A DNA stretch of 64,000 nt from Bacillus albus (GCF_001884185.1 NZ_MAOE01000029.1:1-64000), one strand, 5' to 3'. Positions 26,919-36,554 are shown, counted from the stretch's first letter. Program-made: numbers and translations. The notes: generated from the letters alone by a model not told the origin.

Positions 26919-27923
26919 ATGGGAGCTTATGAAATTAATAAACAGTTATTAACGAATGAAGAGAAAAAAGAATTAACGATAAATAAAGATCAGCAAACAA
27001 TTAGCCGGAAGAAGGAAGTGTTTCGCAAGTTTATATCAAACCCTATAGCAGTTTTAGGGGCAGTGACGTTATTACTCATTATAATTTTCTCACTAATTGG
27101 CGAAAGTTTAACGTCATTTACTGCGAGTGAACAAGTGAAAGAAGCGACTAATTTACCTCCTAGTAGCGAGCATTGGTTCGGAACCGATGATTTAGGAAGA
27201 GACATATGGGCACGTACTTGGGCTGGTGGAAAAATCTCACTAACAGTTGGATTGGTAGCAGCAGCACTAGACATAGGTCTTGGTGTACTGATCGGAGGTT
27301 TTAGTGGATATGTAAGAGGGCGTAATCGTCTTGGAACGTTAATAGATGAATGGATTATAAGAGGGATTGAAGTGTTATACGGTATCCCATATTTATTAAT
27401 TGTTATTTTACTATTGATTGTGATGAAACCAGGACTTTTTACAATTATAATCGCTCTTGCATTAACAGGGTGGATTGGCATGGCACGTCTCATTAGAGCA
27501 CAAGTCTTGTCTTTAAAACAAAGAGAGTTTGTTATCGCAGCAGAACGGTTAGGTACGTCTCATATGAAAATTATATATGGACACTTAATTCCAAACTTAA
27601 CAGGGATTATTATCGTAAATTTATCATTTACAATTCCGGCAGCTATTTTCTCAGAATCATTTTTAAGCTTTATCGGACTCGGGGTGCAATCACCAGCGGC
27701 TAGCTGGGGAACGATGACGAACGATGCACTCGGGACTTTGCTAAGCGGAGAGTGGTGGCAATTATTCTTCCCGGCAATCATGATTGCACTCATCATGTTC
27801 GCATTTAATGCAATTGGTGATGGTTTGCAAGATGCAATTGATCCAAAAATCGTAAAAAGGAATCGAAAGGAGAAAAAACATGGGACAGCTTTTATCTTTA
27901 GAAAACGTAACGTTAGCCGTTGA
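26919..27923 (+). CDS. Opp/Dpp-type ABC transporter permease 2
   Basis: 334 aa, OppC/DppC type. A cytoplasmic N-terminus (1-45) precedes six TM segments; HWFGTDDLGRDIWART and the coupling loop AAERLGTSHMKIIYGHLIPN are characteristic. The C-terminal 14 codons overlap the start of the ATPase gene by 44 nt in another frame, an unusually long overlap for this operon type. Confidence 0.93.
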   Translation: MGAYEINKQLLTNEEKKELTINKDQQTISRKKEVFRKFISNPIAVLGAVTLLLIIIFSLIGESLTSFTASEQVKEATNLPPSSEHWFGTDDLGRDIWARTWAGGKISLTVGLVAAALDIGLGVLIGGFSGYVRGRNRLGTLIDEWIIRGIEVLYGIPYLLIVILLLIVMKPGLFTIIIALALTGWIGMARLIRAQVLSLKQREFVIAAERLGTSHMKIIYGHLIPNLTGIIIVNLSFTIPAAIFSESFLSFIGLGVQSPAASWGTMTNDALGTLLSGEWWQLFFPAIMIALIMFAFNAIGDGLQDAIDPKIVKRNRKEKKHGTAFIFRKRNVSR

Positions 27924-28890
27924 AAAAGAGAGTAGTAAGCAAGCGATTGTGAAACATGTTTCCTTTTCTATTAACGAAGGTGAAATAGTTGCACTTGTAG
28001 GAGAGAGTGGTTCAGGAAAAAGTGTTACAGCACAATCTATTATCGGACTAAATCAAGAGTCTATTCACATCGATGATGGAAGTATCTCTTTCCAATCTCA
28101 AGGATTAACGAATTTACAAGAATCAGAATGGAATCAAATTCGTGGGAAAGATATTTCCTTTATCTTTCAAGACCCACTTTCATCTTTAAATCCAACGATG
28201 AAGGTGGGAAGGCAAATTACAGAGGTGATTTTGCAACACGAAAAGAAATCGAAAAAAGAGGCAAAAGCAATTGCAATTAACTTATTAAATGATTTAGGGA
28301 TACATGAAGCAGAGAAACGCTTTGAACAGTACCCACATCAATTAAGCGGAGGCATGAGGCAACGTATTTGTTTAGCAATTGCATTTGCTTGTCATCCAAA
28401 GCTCGTTATTGCAGATGAACCTACAACTGCATTAGATGTAACGATTCAAAAACAAATTATGGGGTTATTAAAAGAGCGAAAAGAAAAACAAAATACGAGT
28501 ATTTTATTAATTACACATGATTTGGCGCTTGTACGTGAAGTAGCAGATCGAGTAGTTGTGATGTACGGGGGACGTGTTGTTGAAAAAGGGACGATACAAG
28601 AAGTAATAGGTTCACCCAAGCACCCGTATACGAAAAGTTTATTGCAAGCAATTCCGAATATGGATGATGCTGAAAAGGTACTTAGAGCAATTGAGGGAAC
28701 AACACCATCAATTGAAACATTGAACAGCTTTGGGTGCCCATTTGTAAATAGATGTCCAGTAGCAATACAAGAATGCATTCATCGTTTCCCAGAGAGAACA
28801 ACATATTCTGTAGAACACAGTTCACATTGTTGGCAGCATGTTCTCGAGCATAACCAAGCGAAATCAAAAGAGAAGGTGAATGCCTCATGA
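27880..28890 (+). CDS. Opp/Dpp-type ABC transporter ATPase 1
   Basis: 336 aa, OppD/DppD type. Walker A GESGSGKS (about residues 44-51), signature LSGGMRQR, Walker [13 protein letters not shown] and switch His ITHD are visible. The C-terminal oligopeptide-transporter extension has the iron-sulphur-type Cys cluster CPFVNRCPVAIQEC. AAAGGAG precedes the ATG inside the permease gene. Confidence 0.95.
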   Translation: MGQLLSLENVTLAVEKESSKQAIVKHVSFSINEGEIVALVGESGSGKSVTAQSIIGLNQESIHIDDGSISFQSQGLTNLQESEWNQIRGKDISFIFQDPLSSLNPTMKVGRQITEVILQHEKKSKKEAKAIAINLLNDLGIHEAEKRFEQYPHQLSGGMRQRICLAIAFACHPKLVIADEPTTALDVTIQKQIMGLLKERKEKQNTSILLITHDLALVREVADRVVVMYGGRVVEKGTIQEVIGSPKHPYTKSLLQAIPNMDDAEKVLRAIEGTTPSIETLNSFGCPFVNRCPVAIQECIHRFPERTTYSVEHSSHCWQHVLEHNQAKSKEKVNAS

Positions 28891-29660
28891 CGACAGATTT
28901 AATTAAGGTAAAGCAAGTAACGAAAACATATGGAAGTAAAAAGAAAGAAATAGCAGCGTTAAAAGATATATCACTTTCTATTCCGAAAGGAACAACACTT
29001 GGCATTATTGGAGAAAGTGGTTCAGGAAAAACAACACTCGGTAAACTCATAGCTGGGATTGAGAGTCCAACGTCTGGTGAAATTGATTATAACGGTCAAG
29101 TTGTTCACAAGTTGAAGTCAGCTCATAAGCGAGATTTCTTGCAGAAAGTACAGTTCATTTTTCAAGATTCAACAGCTGCATTAAATCCGCGCTGGAAAGT
29201 ACGCGATAGCGTAACAGAAGGCTATATTTCATTCGGTTTAGGCGATAAAGGGCTGAAAGATAAAGTCGCAGGTGATGCACTAGAACGTGTTGGACTAGAT
29301 AGAAGATATATTGATCGTTACCCGCACGAATTTAGCGGAGGACAACGTCAACGTATCGCTATTGCAAGGGCGTTATTATGTGAGCCAGAAGTATTAATTC
29401 TTGATGAACCAATTTCTGCATTAGATGTTTCATTGCAAATTCAAGTTGTACATTTACTGCAGAAAATTCAAAAGGAGCAAGGTTATACATATTTATTTAT
29501 CGCTCATGATTTGCCGATGGTTCACTATTTATGTGAAAAAGTGGCCGTCTTATATAAAGGAGAACTTGTTGAATTTGGAAATACGGATGAAGTGTTCCGT
29601 AATCCACAACATTCTTATACAAAAACATTATTAGCATCAACACCAAAAATTTCAGGCTAA
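28887..29660 (+). CDS. Opp/Dpp-type ABC transporter ATPase 2
   Basis: 257 aa, OppF/DppF type but short, lacking most of the usual C-terminal extension. Walker [10 protein letters not shown], signature FSGGQRQR and Walker B VLILDEPISALD are intact. The start overlaps the previous stop by 4 nt (ATGA), so the two ATPases are translationally coupled and should form a heterodimer. Confidence 0.94.
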   Translation: MTTDLIKVKQVTKTYGSKKKEIAALKDISLSIPKGTTLGIIGESGSGKTTLGKLIAGIESPTSGEIDYNGQVVHKLKSAHKRDFLQKVQFIFQDSTAALNPRWKVRDSVTEGYISFGLGDKGLKDKVAGDALERVGLDRRYIDRYPHEFSGGQRQRIAIARALLCEPEVLILDEPISALDVSLQIQVVHLLQKIQKEQGYTYLFIAHDLPMVHYLCEKVAVLYKGELVEFGNTDEVFRNPQHSYTKTLLASTPKISG

Positions 29661-29673
29661 AGGAGAATGTAGG

Positions 29674-31284
29674 ATGAAGAAGTTTTTATTATTTGTCATT
29701 ATGACCGTATTAGCAATTACTGCTGTCGCTTGCGGTAAGAAAGAGGCGCAAAAGGCGAGTGCTGGTAAGGGAGAAGGGGATCGATTAGTAACGAATATTG
29801 GTAGCGATCCATATACACTCGATTCCGCTATTGCAACAGATAGCACATCAGGTTATGTAATTGGGCATTTATTCTCAAGCTTATATACGCAAGATAGTGA
29901 TGGGAAATATCAAAATGAGTTAGCAGAAAAAGAAGAAGTAAATGCGGATGGAACTGAATATACAATCCATTTAAAGAAAGATATTAAATGGTCAGATGGT
30001 TCTCCTATTACAGCAAATGATTTTGAATTTGCATGGAAGCGATTATTAAATCCGAAAACAGGCTCTATGAATGCAACAGAAATGTATTTTATTAAAGGTG
30101 CAGAGGCATATAATACTGGAAAAGGTGAAGAAGGACAAGTGGGCATTCAAGTTGTTGATCCTCAAACATTAAAGGTAACACTTGAGCACCCAGTTGCTTC
30201 TATTAAACAAAAATTAGCGAGTTCATTATTTATTCCATTATCTAAAAAATCAATTGATGATAACAACAAATTAAAAACAGATCCAAAAGAGTTAATTACA
30301 AATGGACCATTCACGTTAAAAGAATGGAAGCATAATCAAGCAATTACAGTACAAAAAAATAAAGAATACTATGATAAAAAGGTAACGTTAAAAGAAATTG
30401 AGTTTCGTATTATTCCAGACTCTAAAACAGCGTATCAATTGTACAAATCAAAAGAATTAGATTTATTAAGTGGTTTACCACAAGAGATGATTGAGAAAGA
30501 AAAAGGGAATAAAGAATATAAACGTGTTGCGGGCTTCTCATCTTATATTTACTCATTTAACGTAGAAAAAGAGCCATTTACAAATGCGAAAGTACGTAAA
30601 GCATTTTCATTAGCAGTTGATCGTAAATTTATCGTTGAAAAACTGTATAAGAATAATGCGCAAGAAGCATATGCATTCGTTCCAGAAGGAGCAAAAACAC
30701 AAAGTGGTCGTGATTTCCGTAAAGAAAAAGGTGATTACGTTAAATTTGATCCAGCAGAAGCGAAAAAATTACTAGAAGAAGGTATGAAAGAACAAGGATG
30801 GTCTACATTACCTGAAGTAACATTAAAATTCACTACAGATACACAGCATAAAAAAGTAGCAGAAGCAATGCAGGAAATGTTTAAGAAAAATCTTGGTGTA
30901 GATATTAAGTTAGAAAATAAAGAGTGGAAGAGTTACATCGATACATATAAGCAAAGTGATTTCCAATTAGCTTATATGGGATGGGGCGGTTCTTTATTAG
31001 ACCCAATTACTAAACTAGATTTATATGCAGGTGATGGTCCAAACAACTATGCAAAATGGCATAATAAAGAATTTGACGCTTTAGTGAAAGAAGCAGAAGT
31101 GGAACAAAATGAAGATAAGCGCTTTGACTTACTGCATAAAGCCGAAGATATTATGTTTACAGATTCACCATTAATCCCAATTATATTCCCGTCGGATTCT
31201 TATTTACAGAAACAAACGGTATCTGGACTTCAATATTATGTTGGATCTAAACCGGATTTAAGATATGCAAAAATAAAGAAGTAG
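29674..31284 (+). CDS. Peptide-type substrate-binding lipoprotein (SBP family 5)
   Basis: 536 aa OppA-like lipoprotein with lipobox ITAVAC (Cys20). The family signature WSDGSPITANDFEFAWKR is at about residues 105-122. It delivers the substrate to the preceding transporter. Last gene of the operon, 13 nt after the ATPase with AAAGGAGAATG as ribosome site, and ended by a strong terminator. Ligand specificity is unknown; SAM control argues for sulphur-amino-acid-containing peptides. Confidence 0.93.
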   Translation: MKKFLLFVIMTVLAITAVACGKKEAQKASAGKGEGDRLVTNIGSDPYTLDSAIATDSTSGYVIGHLFSSLYTQDSDGKYQNELAEKEEVNADGTEYTIHLKKDIKWSDGSPITANDFEFAWKRLLNPKTGSMNATEMYFIKGAEAYNTGKGEEGQVGIQVVDPQTLKVTLEHPVASIKQKLASSLFIPLSKKSIDDNNKLKTDPKELITNGPFTLKEWKHNQAITVQKNKEYYDKKVTLKEIEFRIIPDSKTAYQLYKSKELDLLSGLPQEMIEKEKGNKEYKRVAGFSSYIYSFNVEKEPFTNAKVRKAFSLAVDRKFIVEKLYKNNAQEAYAFVPEGAKTQSGRDFRKEKGDYVKFDPAEAKKLLEEGMKEQGWSTLPEVTLKFTTDTQHKKVAEAMQEMFKKNLGVDIKLENKEWKSYIDTYKQSDFQLAYMGWGGSLLDPITKLDLYAGDGPNNYAKWHNKEFDALVKEAEVEQNEDKRFDLLHKAEDIMFTDSPLIPIIFPSDSYLQKQTVSGLQYYVGSKPDLRYAKIKK

Positions 31285-31308
31285 GCAACCGCCTACTTCT
31301 TTATTTTA
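31272..31308. terminator. Bidirectional terminator
   Basis: A perfect 15-bp stem (31272-31286 with 31291-31305; core GAAGTAGGC/GCCTACTTC) with a 4-nt loop, between the SBP gene and convergent yusW-like gene. Confidence 0.9.
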
Positions 31309-31768
31309 TTTCTCTTTTATATTCTTTTTTCGTTCCATCAGAGAAGACAACTTCTAAATCGAACTTTTGGTAGTCTTTATCAAGTTTGAACACGTTTACT
31401 ACTTGATCGATTACTTCTTGGTCAGGCGTATCTTTATCAAATTTTAATTCTTGTAGAAGTGGGCTTAATTTTGTAATAGCCTCGTCACCTGTAAACTTTG
31501 CATTTGATTTGTGGTCTTCAAGTTTTGCTTCCATTTTTTTATCTGCTGCTACATTTTTATAATCAGCCTCATAGTCTTTCTTCGTATCTTGATAGTCTGC
31601 ATCTAAACTGAATTCATTGAAGTTTAATTTTAAATCAGCAGGAGCTTCATTCTTTGCCTCTTCTGTAGTCTTTTTATTAGAAGTTGTGTCTTCTTTTGCA
31701 GGAGCTTTACATCCTGTTAATGCAGGTACTAGCATAAGCGCTAATAAAACTGATAGTAAAATTCTCAT
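31301..31768 (-). CDS. YusW-like lipoprotein
   Basis: 155 aa. The signal peptide ends in ALTGC (lipobox), then a Thr/Lys/Glu linker. A YusW-type domain follows, with FNEFSLDADYQDTKKDYEAD and a C-terminal KFDLEVVFSDGTKKEYKREI. Function unknown. The start behind AAGGAGGAAT is preferred to a longer frame that lacks a ribosome site. Confidence 0.8.
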   Translation of the reverse strand: MRILLSVLLALMLVPALTGCKAPAKEDTTSNKKTTEEAKNEAPADLKLNFNEFSLDADYQDTKKDYEADYKNVAADKKMEAKLEDHKSNAKFTGDEAITKLSPLLQELKFDKDTPDQEVIDQVVNVFKLDKDYQKFDLEVVFSDGTKKEYKREIK

Positions 31769-31940
31769 TATAAATTCCTCCTTATGTAAATTGTTTCTAT
31801 ACAAGTTTTTCCAAAAAACATGTAATTATGTATGCATTGAAAATAAATTATTAACTTGTAGCCACAAAGATTAATCCGCAATTTAAATCAAAAACGATTT
31901 GTATGTATATGGTAAATTAAGGTTGTGAGGAGGTACTAAC

Positions 31941-32840
31941 ATGCATGAAGAATATAAAGAGATGATAAAGAAGGCAATTGAGTATATAGAGAGTCACTTA
32001 CATGAGGAACTTACAACAGAAAGAGTAGCATCTCACAGTGCAGTATCGATGTACCATTTTCATCGTATTTTTCAAAAGTATATCGGGATGAGTGTAACGG
32101 ATTATATTCGAAAGAGAAGGTTAACTCATGCTGCGCAATGCTTAGTGTTAACGGAGAGGGCTGTTATTGATATTGCAATGCAATACGGCTTTTCCTCACA
32201 AGAGGCATTTACGAGAGCTTTTAAAAGAATGTTTCAATTGCCGCCGAAGAAATATCGAAAGTATTTCCAGTCATTTTATATAGAAAGAGAGGGTGTTTCA
32301 ATGCAAAAAGGTATACCGAAAGGATGGATCTTAAGCGGAAGTCATCCTGCTGAATATGAGATGGGTTTAGATTATGAAGTTGCCCATCAAGGAAAAGTAT
32401 CTGCATACATAAAAGCAAAAGAGGATGTTACACATGGAGGATTTTCAACATTAATGCAAATGTTTCGAGCAGATAAATATGTAGGTAAAAGATTACGTTT
32501 AACAGCATTTGTTAAGAGTGAGAACGTAAAGGACTGGGCAGGATTGTGGATGCGAGTAGACGGAAAAGATACAGAACCGCTCGCTATGGATAATATGCAA
32601 AATCGCCCAATTAAAAATACGAATAACTGGCAATCGTACTCGGTTGTATTAGATATAAAGGAAGAAGCGCTTGGTATTGCATTTGGTATTTTATTATCAG
32701 GAGAAGGAAGCGTGTGGCTAGATAGTATCCGATTTGATGAAGTGGATGAAAAAATTCCTTCAACAGATTTGGCTGAAAACTTTTATGAAACACTACTAGA
32801 AGAACCGATAAATCTTCAATTTGAAGAGATAGAAAAGTAA
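31941..32840 (+). CDS. AraC family regulator with C-terminal jelly-roll-like domain
   Basis: 299 aa. The DNA-binding domain is N-terminal (residues 1-110): two helix-turn-helix units, with SAVSMYHFHRIFQKYIG and IDIAMQYGFSSQEAFTRAFK as recognition regions. Residues about 120-285 have beta-rich, carbohydrate-binding-module-like features (GGFSTLMQMFRADKYVGKRL, WAGLWMRVDG, SVWLDSIRFDEV). The effector is unknown. Its gene is 11 nt upstream of a small membrane-protein gene, probably co-transcribed. Confidence 0.88.
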   Translation: MHEEYKEMIKKAIEYIESHLHEELTTERVASHSAVSMYHFHRIFQKYIGMSVTDYIRKRRLTHAAQCLVLTERAVIDIAMQYGFSSQEAFTRAFKRMFQLPPKKYRKYFQSFYIEREGVSMQKGIPKGWILSGSHPAEYEMGLDYEVAHQGKVSAYIKAKEDVTHGGFSTLMQMFRADKYVGKRLRLTAFVKSENVKDWAGLWMRVDGKDTEPLAMDNMQNRPIKNTNNWQSYSVVLDIKEEALGIAFGILLSGEGSVWLDSIRFDEVDEKIPSTDLAENFYETLLEEPINLQFEEIEK

Positions 32841-32851
32841 GGAGAAAAGAT

Positions 32852-33043
32852 ATGCTCAAATATGCAAAACTAATAAGTATTAGTTTAGTAATATCGTCTT
32901 GTATTATGGGAATTAATTATTTCATTAGCTATCTTTGGTCAGGGCATATACCTTCTTTGACGTGGAGAACATATTTGATGTTTGTGTTTATATTTATGAT
33001 GAGTTTTGGTTCGACGCAAAAAGAGAGCTATGAAGAAAATTGA
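32852..33043 (+). CDS. Small membrane protein
   Basis: 63 aa with two hydrophobic segments (about 5-25 and 38-54). AAGGAG lies 7-8 nt before ATG and 4 nt after the AraC-gene stop, so it is a likely operon partner of the regulator. No family recognised. Confidence 0.6.
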   Translation: MLKYAKLISISLVISSCIMGINYFISYLWSGHIPSLTWRTYLMFVFIFMMSFGSTQKESYEEN

Positions 33044-33168
33044 TAATCGTTTTGTTTGTCTTCCTATTATTGATACGCAAATAGTTATCACTAGACTAGA
33101 GATTATTTCCCGTAACAAACGGTTATCATACAATAATATTTGGTGAAGTTAATAGGGAGAGAAATATT

Positions 33169-33273
33169 ATTGTATTATTACTGATTGTACTCGTTATAAA
33201 ATTGGTAGCAAGAATTACCATATGTATAAAAGGGATGGTAAAGAGAAGTAGTTCTATAATTAAAGAAGTATAA
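33169..33273 (+). CDS. Possible 34-residue membrane peptide with ATT start
   Basis: The frame begins ATT, 7 nt after GGGAGAG, and encodes about 13 hydrophobic residues (VLLLIVLVIKLVA) then a basic tail, ending 3 nt before a strong terminator. A terminator with no other gene in the preceding 230 nt supports something being expressed here. The ATT start is non-canonical, so confidence is low. Confidence 0.3.
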   Translation: MVLLLIVLVIKLVARITICIKGMVKRSSSIIKEV

Positions 33274-33276
33274 AAT

Positions 33277-33308
33277 AAAAAGGTATCCTGTGATTGGATA
33301 CCTTTTTA
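33277..33308. terminator. Terminator between the small genes and the oppA paralog
   Basis: AAAAGGTATCC / GGATACCTTTT (33277-33287, 33296-33306) with an 8-nt loop; usable on both strands. Confidence 0.88.
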
Positions 33309-33313
33309 CTTTA

Positions 33314-34435
33314 TTATTTTGCAACTTCTGTCCACTTGTAGTTAAATTCACCGCCGAAGTCAGTTGTTACAAGTCCTTTAATGAAAGAGCGTTGTAAGTA
33401 AGAGCGACCTTGTTGGTATAAAGGAGCGACAGCACCGTTATTTAAAATTGTTTCTACGTATGCTTTTTTATTCATAGCTCCGTTAATAGCAAGGCGTGCA
33501 TGTTTATTTTTTAACGTTTCATTTTTTTGATTTAGTCGTAAGAATTGAATGCCAACTTCAGCGCGGTCTTTGAAGTTTGGATCGCCCTTATATTTATCAA
33601 CAAACTCCGCAGTTAAAGCAACGCGATCAATTTGTCCTGAATCATATAAGTTAACTTCTGTAGACTTATCTTTAACGACATTGAAGTTGATTTCTTCTAA
33701 TTTTACAGTTTTAGCATCCCAATAGTTAGGGTTTTTCTTCAATTGGAAGCTTTGTTCGTGTTTCCAGTTATCTAATGTGAAAGCACCGTTGTAAATTAAA
33801 TGATTTGTTTCTAAACCATATTTATCTCCTTGAGATTTTAAGTACTCTTCGTTAATTGGTAAGAATGTTGAGAATGTCGTTAAGCTTAAGAAGTAGGGAA
33901 CAGGACGGTCTAGTTGTACTTCTAACGTTTTATCATCAAGAGCTTTGACCCCTAGTTGATCAATTGGCAATTGTTTCTGGCTTATTTGTTTCGCATTCTG
34001 TATATCGAAGAATAAGAATGCATATTCAGCTGCTGTATCAGGATTTACGGCACGTTGCCAAGCGAAGACGAAGTCCTTTGCTGTAACAGGAGTACCGTTT
34101 GACCATTTTGAATCACGTAGGTGGAATGTATATTTTGTTTTATCGGGACTAACGTCAACCGACTCAGCAACACCAGGAATCGGTTTGTTATCTTCTCCCA
34201 TTGCATATAAACCTTCAAAAACATTTCGCATTACGCTCATGGATTCCCCATCCGTCGCTTTTGCAACATCCATTGTTGGAATTTCTGAAGCGAATGATAA
34301 GTTAATTGCCTGTTTATCAGGTGCTTTATCATTTGCTTTCGCTCCGCTTGCATGATCTTTGTTTCCCCCACAAGCAGTTAGTAATAGACTTGCCCCTAAA
34401 ACAGATGCAACAACAGGTACAACTTTTTTCTTCAT
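33314..34435 (-). CDS. Internally deleted OppA-like lipoprotein
   Basis: 373 aa, against 546 aa for the paralog at 34914-36554. Signal peptide and lipobox LLLTACGG are intact, and residues up to about 330 align throughout. The sequence then jumps from ETILNNG straight to AVAPLYQQGRSYLQ, which in the paralog is the last 55 residues or so. About 173 residues of the C-terminal lobe are missing in frame (junction near 33435). SBP folds need both lobes, so binding is probably lost. The start follows AGGGAGG. Confidence 0.85.
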   Translation of the reverse strand: MKKKVVPVVASVLGASLLLTACGGNKDHASGAKANDKAPDKQAINLSFASEIPTMDVAKATDGESMSVMRNVFEGLYAMGEDNKPIPGVAESVDVSPDKTKYTFHLRDSKWSNGTPVTAKDFVFAWQRAVNPDTAAEYAFLFFDIQNAKQISQKQLPIDQLGVKALDDKTLEVQLDRPVPYFLSLTTFSTFLPINEEYLKSQGDKYGLETNHLIYNGAFTLDNWKHEQSFQLKKNPNYWDAKTVKLEEINFNVVKDKSTEVNLYDSGQIDRVALTAEFVDKYKGDPNFKDRAEVGIQFLRLNQKNETLKNKHARLAINGAMNKKAYVETILNNGAVAPLYQQGRSYLQRSFIKGLVTTDFGGEFNYKWTEVAK

Positions 34436-34722
34436 TGTTCGTTCCTCCCTAAATGTGTTGTTCGTAACGTCGTAATGTCCACGTTTTGAAGTGTAGCTAT
34501 AGAAGAAGAGAAAACCTATTACAGATATGTGCGTGTAGGTAATCAGGTGTTCTATATGTATATACATGTTGACCTATAATCTATCGTTATATGTTTCAAC
34601 GTAGAAGACATTATATTTTGATGTTTAAATATTTCGTTTCTTTGATTATTTAGAATATTAACACTGAAAATAACTATATGTCAATAATAAAAACAGATTG
34701 TTAATTTCTTAGAATAATATAT

Positions 34723-34762
34723 TAAAAAAGCAGATTCCCTCGTGTTTGGGAACCTACTTTTC
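34723..34762 (-). terminator. Terminator downstream of oppA paralog
   Basis: On the minus strand AGTAGGTTCCC pairs with GGGAATCTGCT (two G-U pairs) and six T follow. Confidence 0.75.
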
Positions 34763-34806
34763 ATATGTTTTTCTAAAAAAATAATTGGTGTAGGTGGGGA
34801 AACTTC

Positions 34807-34919
34807 AAATAAAGTGACCTTTTATTACGTTAATTGCGGCTACCGATAAAAGCTCGATTGATGCGGGTTAATAATCAGTGGGGGAAGAAAGTCCCAATGA
34901 TTAATGTTTCACTTTATTT
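34807..34919. repeat. 113-bp inverted-repeat element at the 3' end of oppA
   Basis: Perfect 11-bp ends AAATAAAGTGA (34807-34817) and TCACTTTATTT (34909-34919). An inner hairpin is formed by ATCAGTGGG and CCCAATGAT. The right end overlaps the oppA stop codon. It resembles the small intergenic repeats of the B. cereus group, but I cannot name the family. Together with the preceding terminator it explains most of the 340-nt gap. Confidence 0.5.
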
Positions 34920-36554
34920 TTCAATTTTTGCCCACTTGAAGTTCAATTGCCCTGCAAAGTCTACTTGCACAATTCCTTTCACATAAGAACGTTCTAAATA
35001 AGATTCGCCTTTTTGGTAAAGAGGAGCGATAACAGAGTCTTTAAATAAGATTTTCTCGGATGCTAGTAATGCTTCCCAGCGAGCTTTTTCATCACCGGCT
35101 AAAGTTGTTTTTACTTTTGCTATTGTTTCATCAAACGCCTTATTAGAGTAATGGTCTAAGTTGTAAGGGTTATTCGTTGTAAATAGCTCAAGGAATGTAA
35201 TTGGATCCGCAAAGTCAGGGCTCCAGCCGTCAATTCCAATTTCGTAGTCACCTTTTAATAAAAGTGAAACTTGTTGTTTACGTGGTTGCGGCTTTATATT
35301 TACCGTTAAGCCATCTAAATTCTTTTCTAGTTGTCCTTTTAAGAATTCACCAGTTTTCTTTTCAAGGTCACCGTCACTTGTTAATAGTTCTAACGTTATT
35401 TTTTCAGACCCAAGTTCTTGTTTTGCCTTTTTCCATAATTCTTGAGCAGATTTTGTATCAACCTTTGTTAAATCGCCGTTTGCAGCACGGAAATCTGTTC
35501 CGTCAGGTCCTTTTGCAAAGTTTTTCGGCACGAGACTAGAGGTTGGTGTAGAGCCGTCATTTAATAACGTATTTACAAAGGATTTTCGATCAATTGTTTG
35601 ATCGATTGCTTGGCGTGCAGAAACGTTTTGAAGTACTTTATTTTGTTGATTCATACGTAGAAACTGCACCCCTACGTTCGGACGTTCTTTAAAGTTGGCA
35701 TTTTTTTTATATTTATCAACGAAGTCAGATGTTAGTTTTATACGGTCTAATTGTTTTGACTCGAATAAATTTACTTCTGTAGATTTTTCTTTTACGATGT
35801 TAAAATTAATTTCTTCCAGTTTGACAGTATCTTTATCCCAATAGGTAGGATTTTTCTTGAATTTAAAGCTTTGCTCGTGCTTCCAATCGCTTAGTGTAAA
35901 AGCTCCGTTGTACAAGATTGTATTGTCTTCTAAAGCGTACTTATCACCTTGTGTTTTAAAGAATTCCTCGTTAATTGGTAGAAATGTTGGGAACGCTGTT
36001 AAGCTAATAAAGTACGGAACAGGACGTTCTAATTCTACCTCAAACGTATGGTCATCAATTGCTTTTACACCAAGTTGATCGGCTGGAAGTTCTTTGTTGT
36101 TAATTTTTGTTGCATTTTTAATATCAAAGAATAGAAATGCATATTCAGAGGCTGTTGCTGGATCAACAGCTCTTTGCCAAGCGAAGACAAAGTCTTTCGC
36201 TGTAACAGGAGTGCCGTTTGACCATTTTGAATCTCGCAGGTGGAATGTATATTTCGTCTTATCACCACTTACTTCATGAGATTTTGCAACACCAGGGACA
36301 GGTTTGTTACCTTCACCAAGATTATACAAACCTTCAAATACGTTTCTCATTACTTGACCAGAATCAGTATCTGTAGCACGAGCTGTATCCATTGTTCGTA
36401 TTTCAGTAGGTGAAGATAAGTTTAAAACCTGCTTACTAGGCGCCTCGTCCTTTGCATTTGCTCCGCTTGCTTCGTTTTTATAACTACCGCAACCAGTTAA
36501 TAAAATACTTACTCCTACAACTGATGCAATACCGGGTACAAACTTCTTTTTCAT
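34914..36554 (-). CDS. OppA-like peptide-binding lipoprotein, SAM-regulated
   Basis: 546 aa, full-length SBP family 5 lipoprotein: lipobox SILLTGC (Cys22), signature WSNGTPVTAKDFVFAWQR, C-terminus AGQLNFKWAKIEK. No permease or ATPase genes adjoin it, so it must feed a transporter encoded elsewhere, possibly the SAM-controlled opp-type system 9 kb upstream. It is transcribed from an S-box leader. AGGAGGAAAAT precedes the ATG. Confidence 0.93.
   Translation of the reverse strand: MKKKFVPGIASVVGVSILLTGCGSYKNEASGANAKDEAPSKQVLNLSSPTEIRTMDTARATDTDSGQVMRNVFEGLYNLGEGNKPVPGVAKSHEVSGDKTKYTFHLRDSKWSNGTPVTAKDFVFAWQRAVDPATASEYAFLFFDIKNATKINNKELPADQLGVKAIDDHTFEVELERPVPYFISLTAFPTFLPINEEFFKTQGDKYALEDNTILYNGAFTLSDWKHEQSFKFKKNPTYWDKDTVKLEEINFNIVKEKSTEVNLFESKQLDRIKLTSDFVDKYKKNANFKERPNVGVQFLRMNQQNKVLQNVSARQAIDQTIDRKSFVNTLLNDGSTPTSSLVPKNFAKGPDGTDFRAANGDLTKVDTKSAQELWKKAKQELGSEKITLELLTSDGDLEKKTGEFLKGQLEKNLDGLTVNIKPQPRKQQVSLLLKGDYEIGIDGWSPDFADPITFLELFTTNNPYNLDHYSNKAFDETIAKVKTTLAGDEKARWEALLASEKILFKDSVIAPLYQKGESYLERSYVKGIVQVDFAGQLNFKWAKIEK

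Noticed and set aside
34436-34620. SAM riboswitch before the deleted OppA paralog
   Set aside because: None of the S-box conserved segments is present, unlike the neighbouring paralog.
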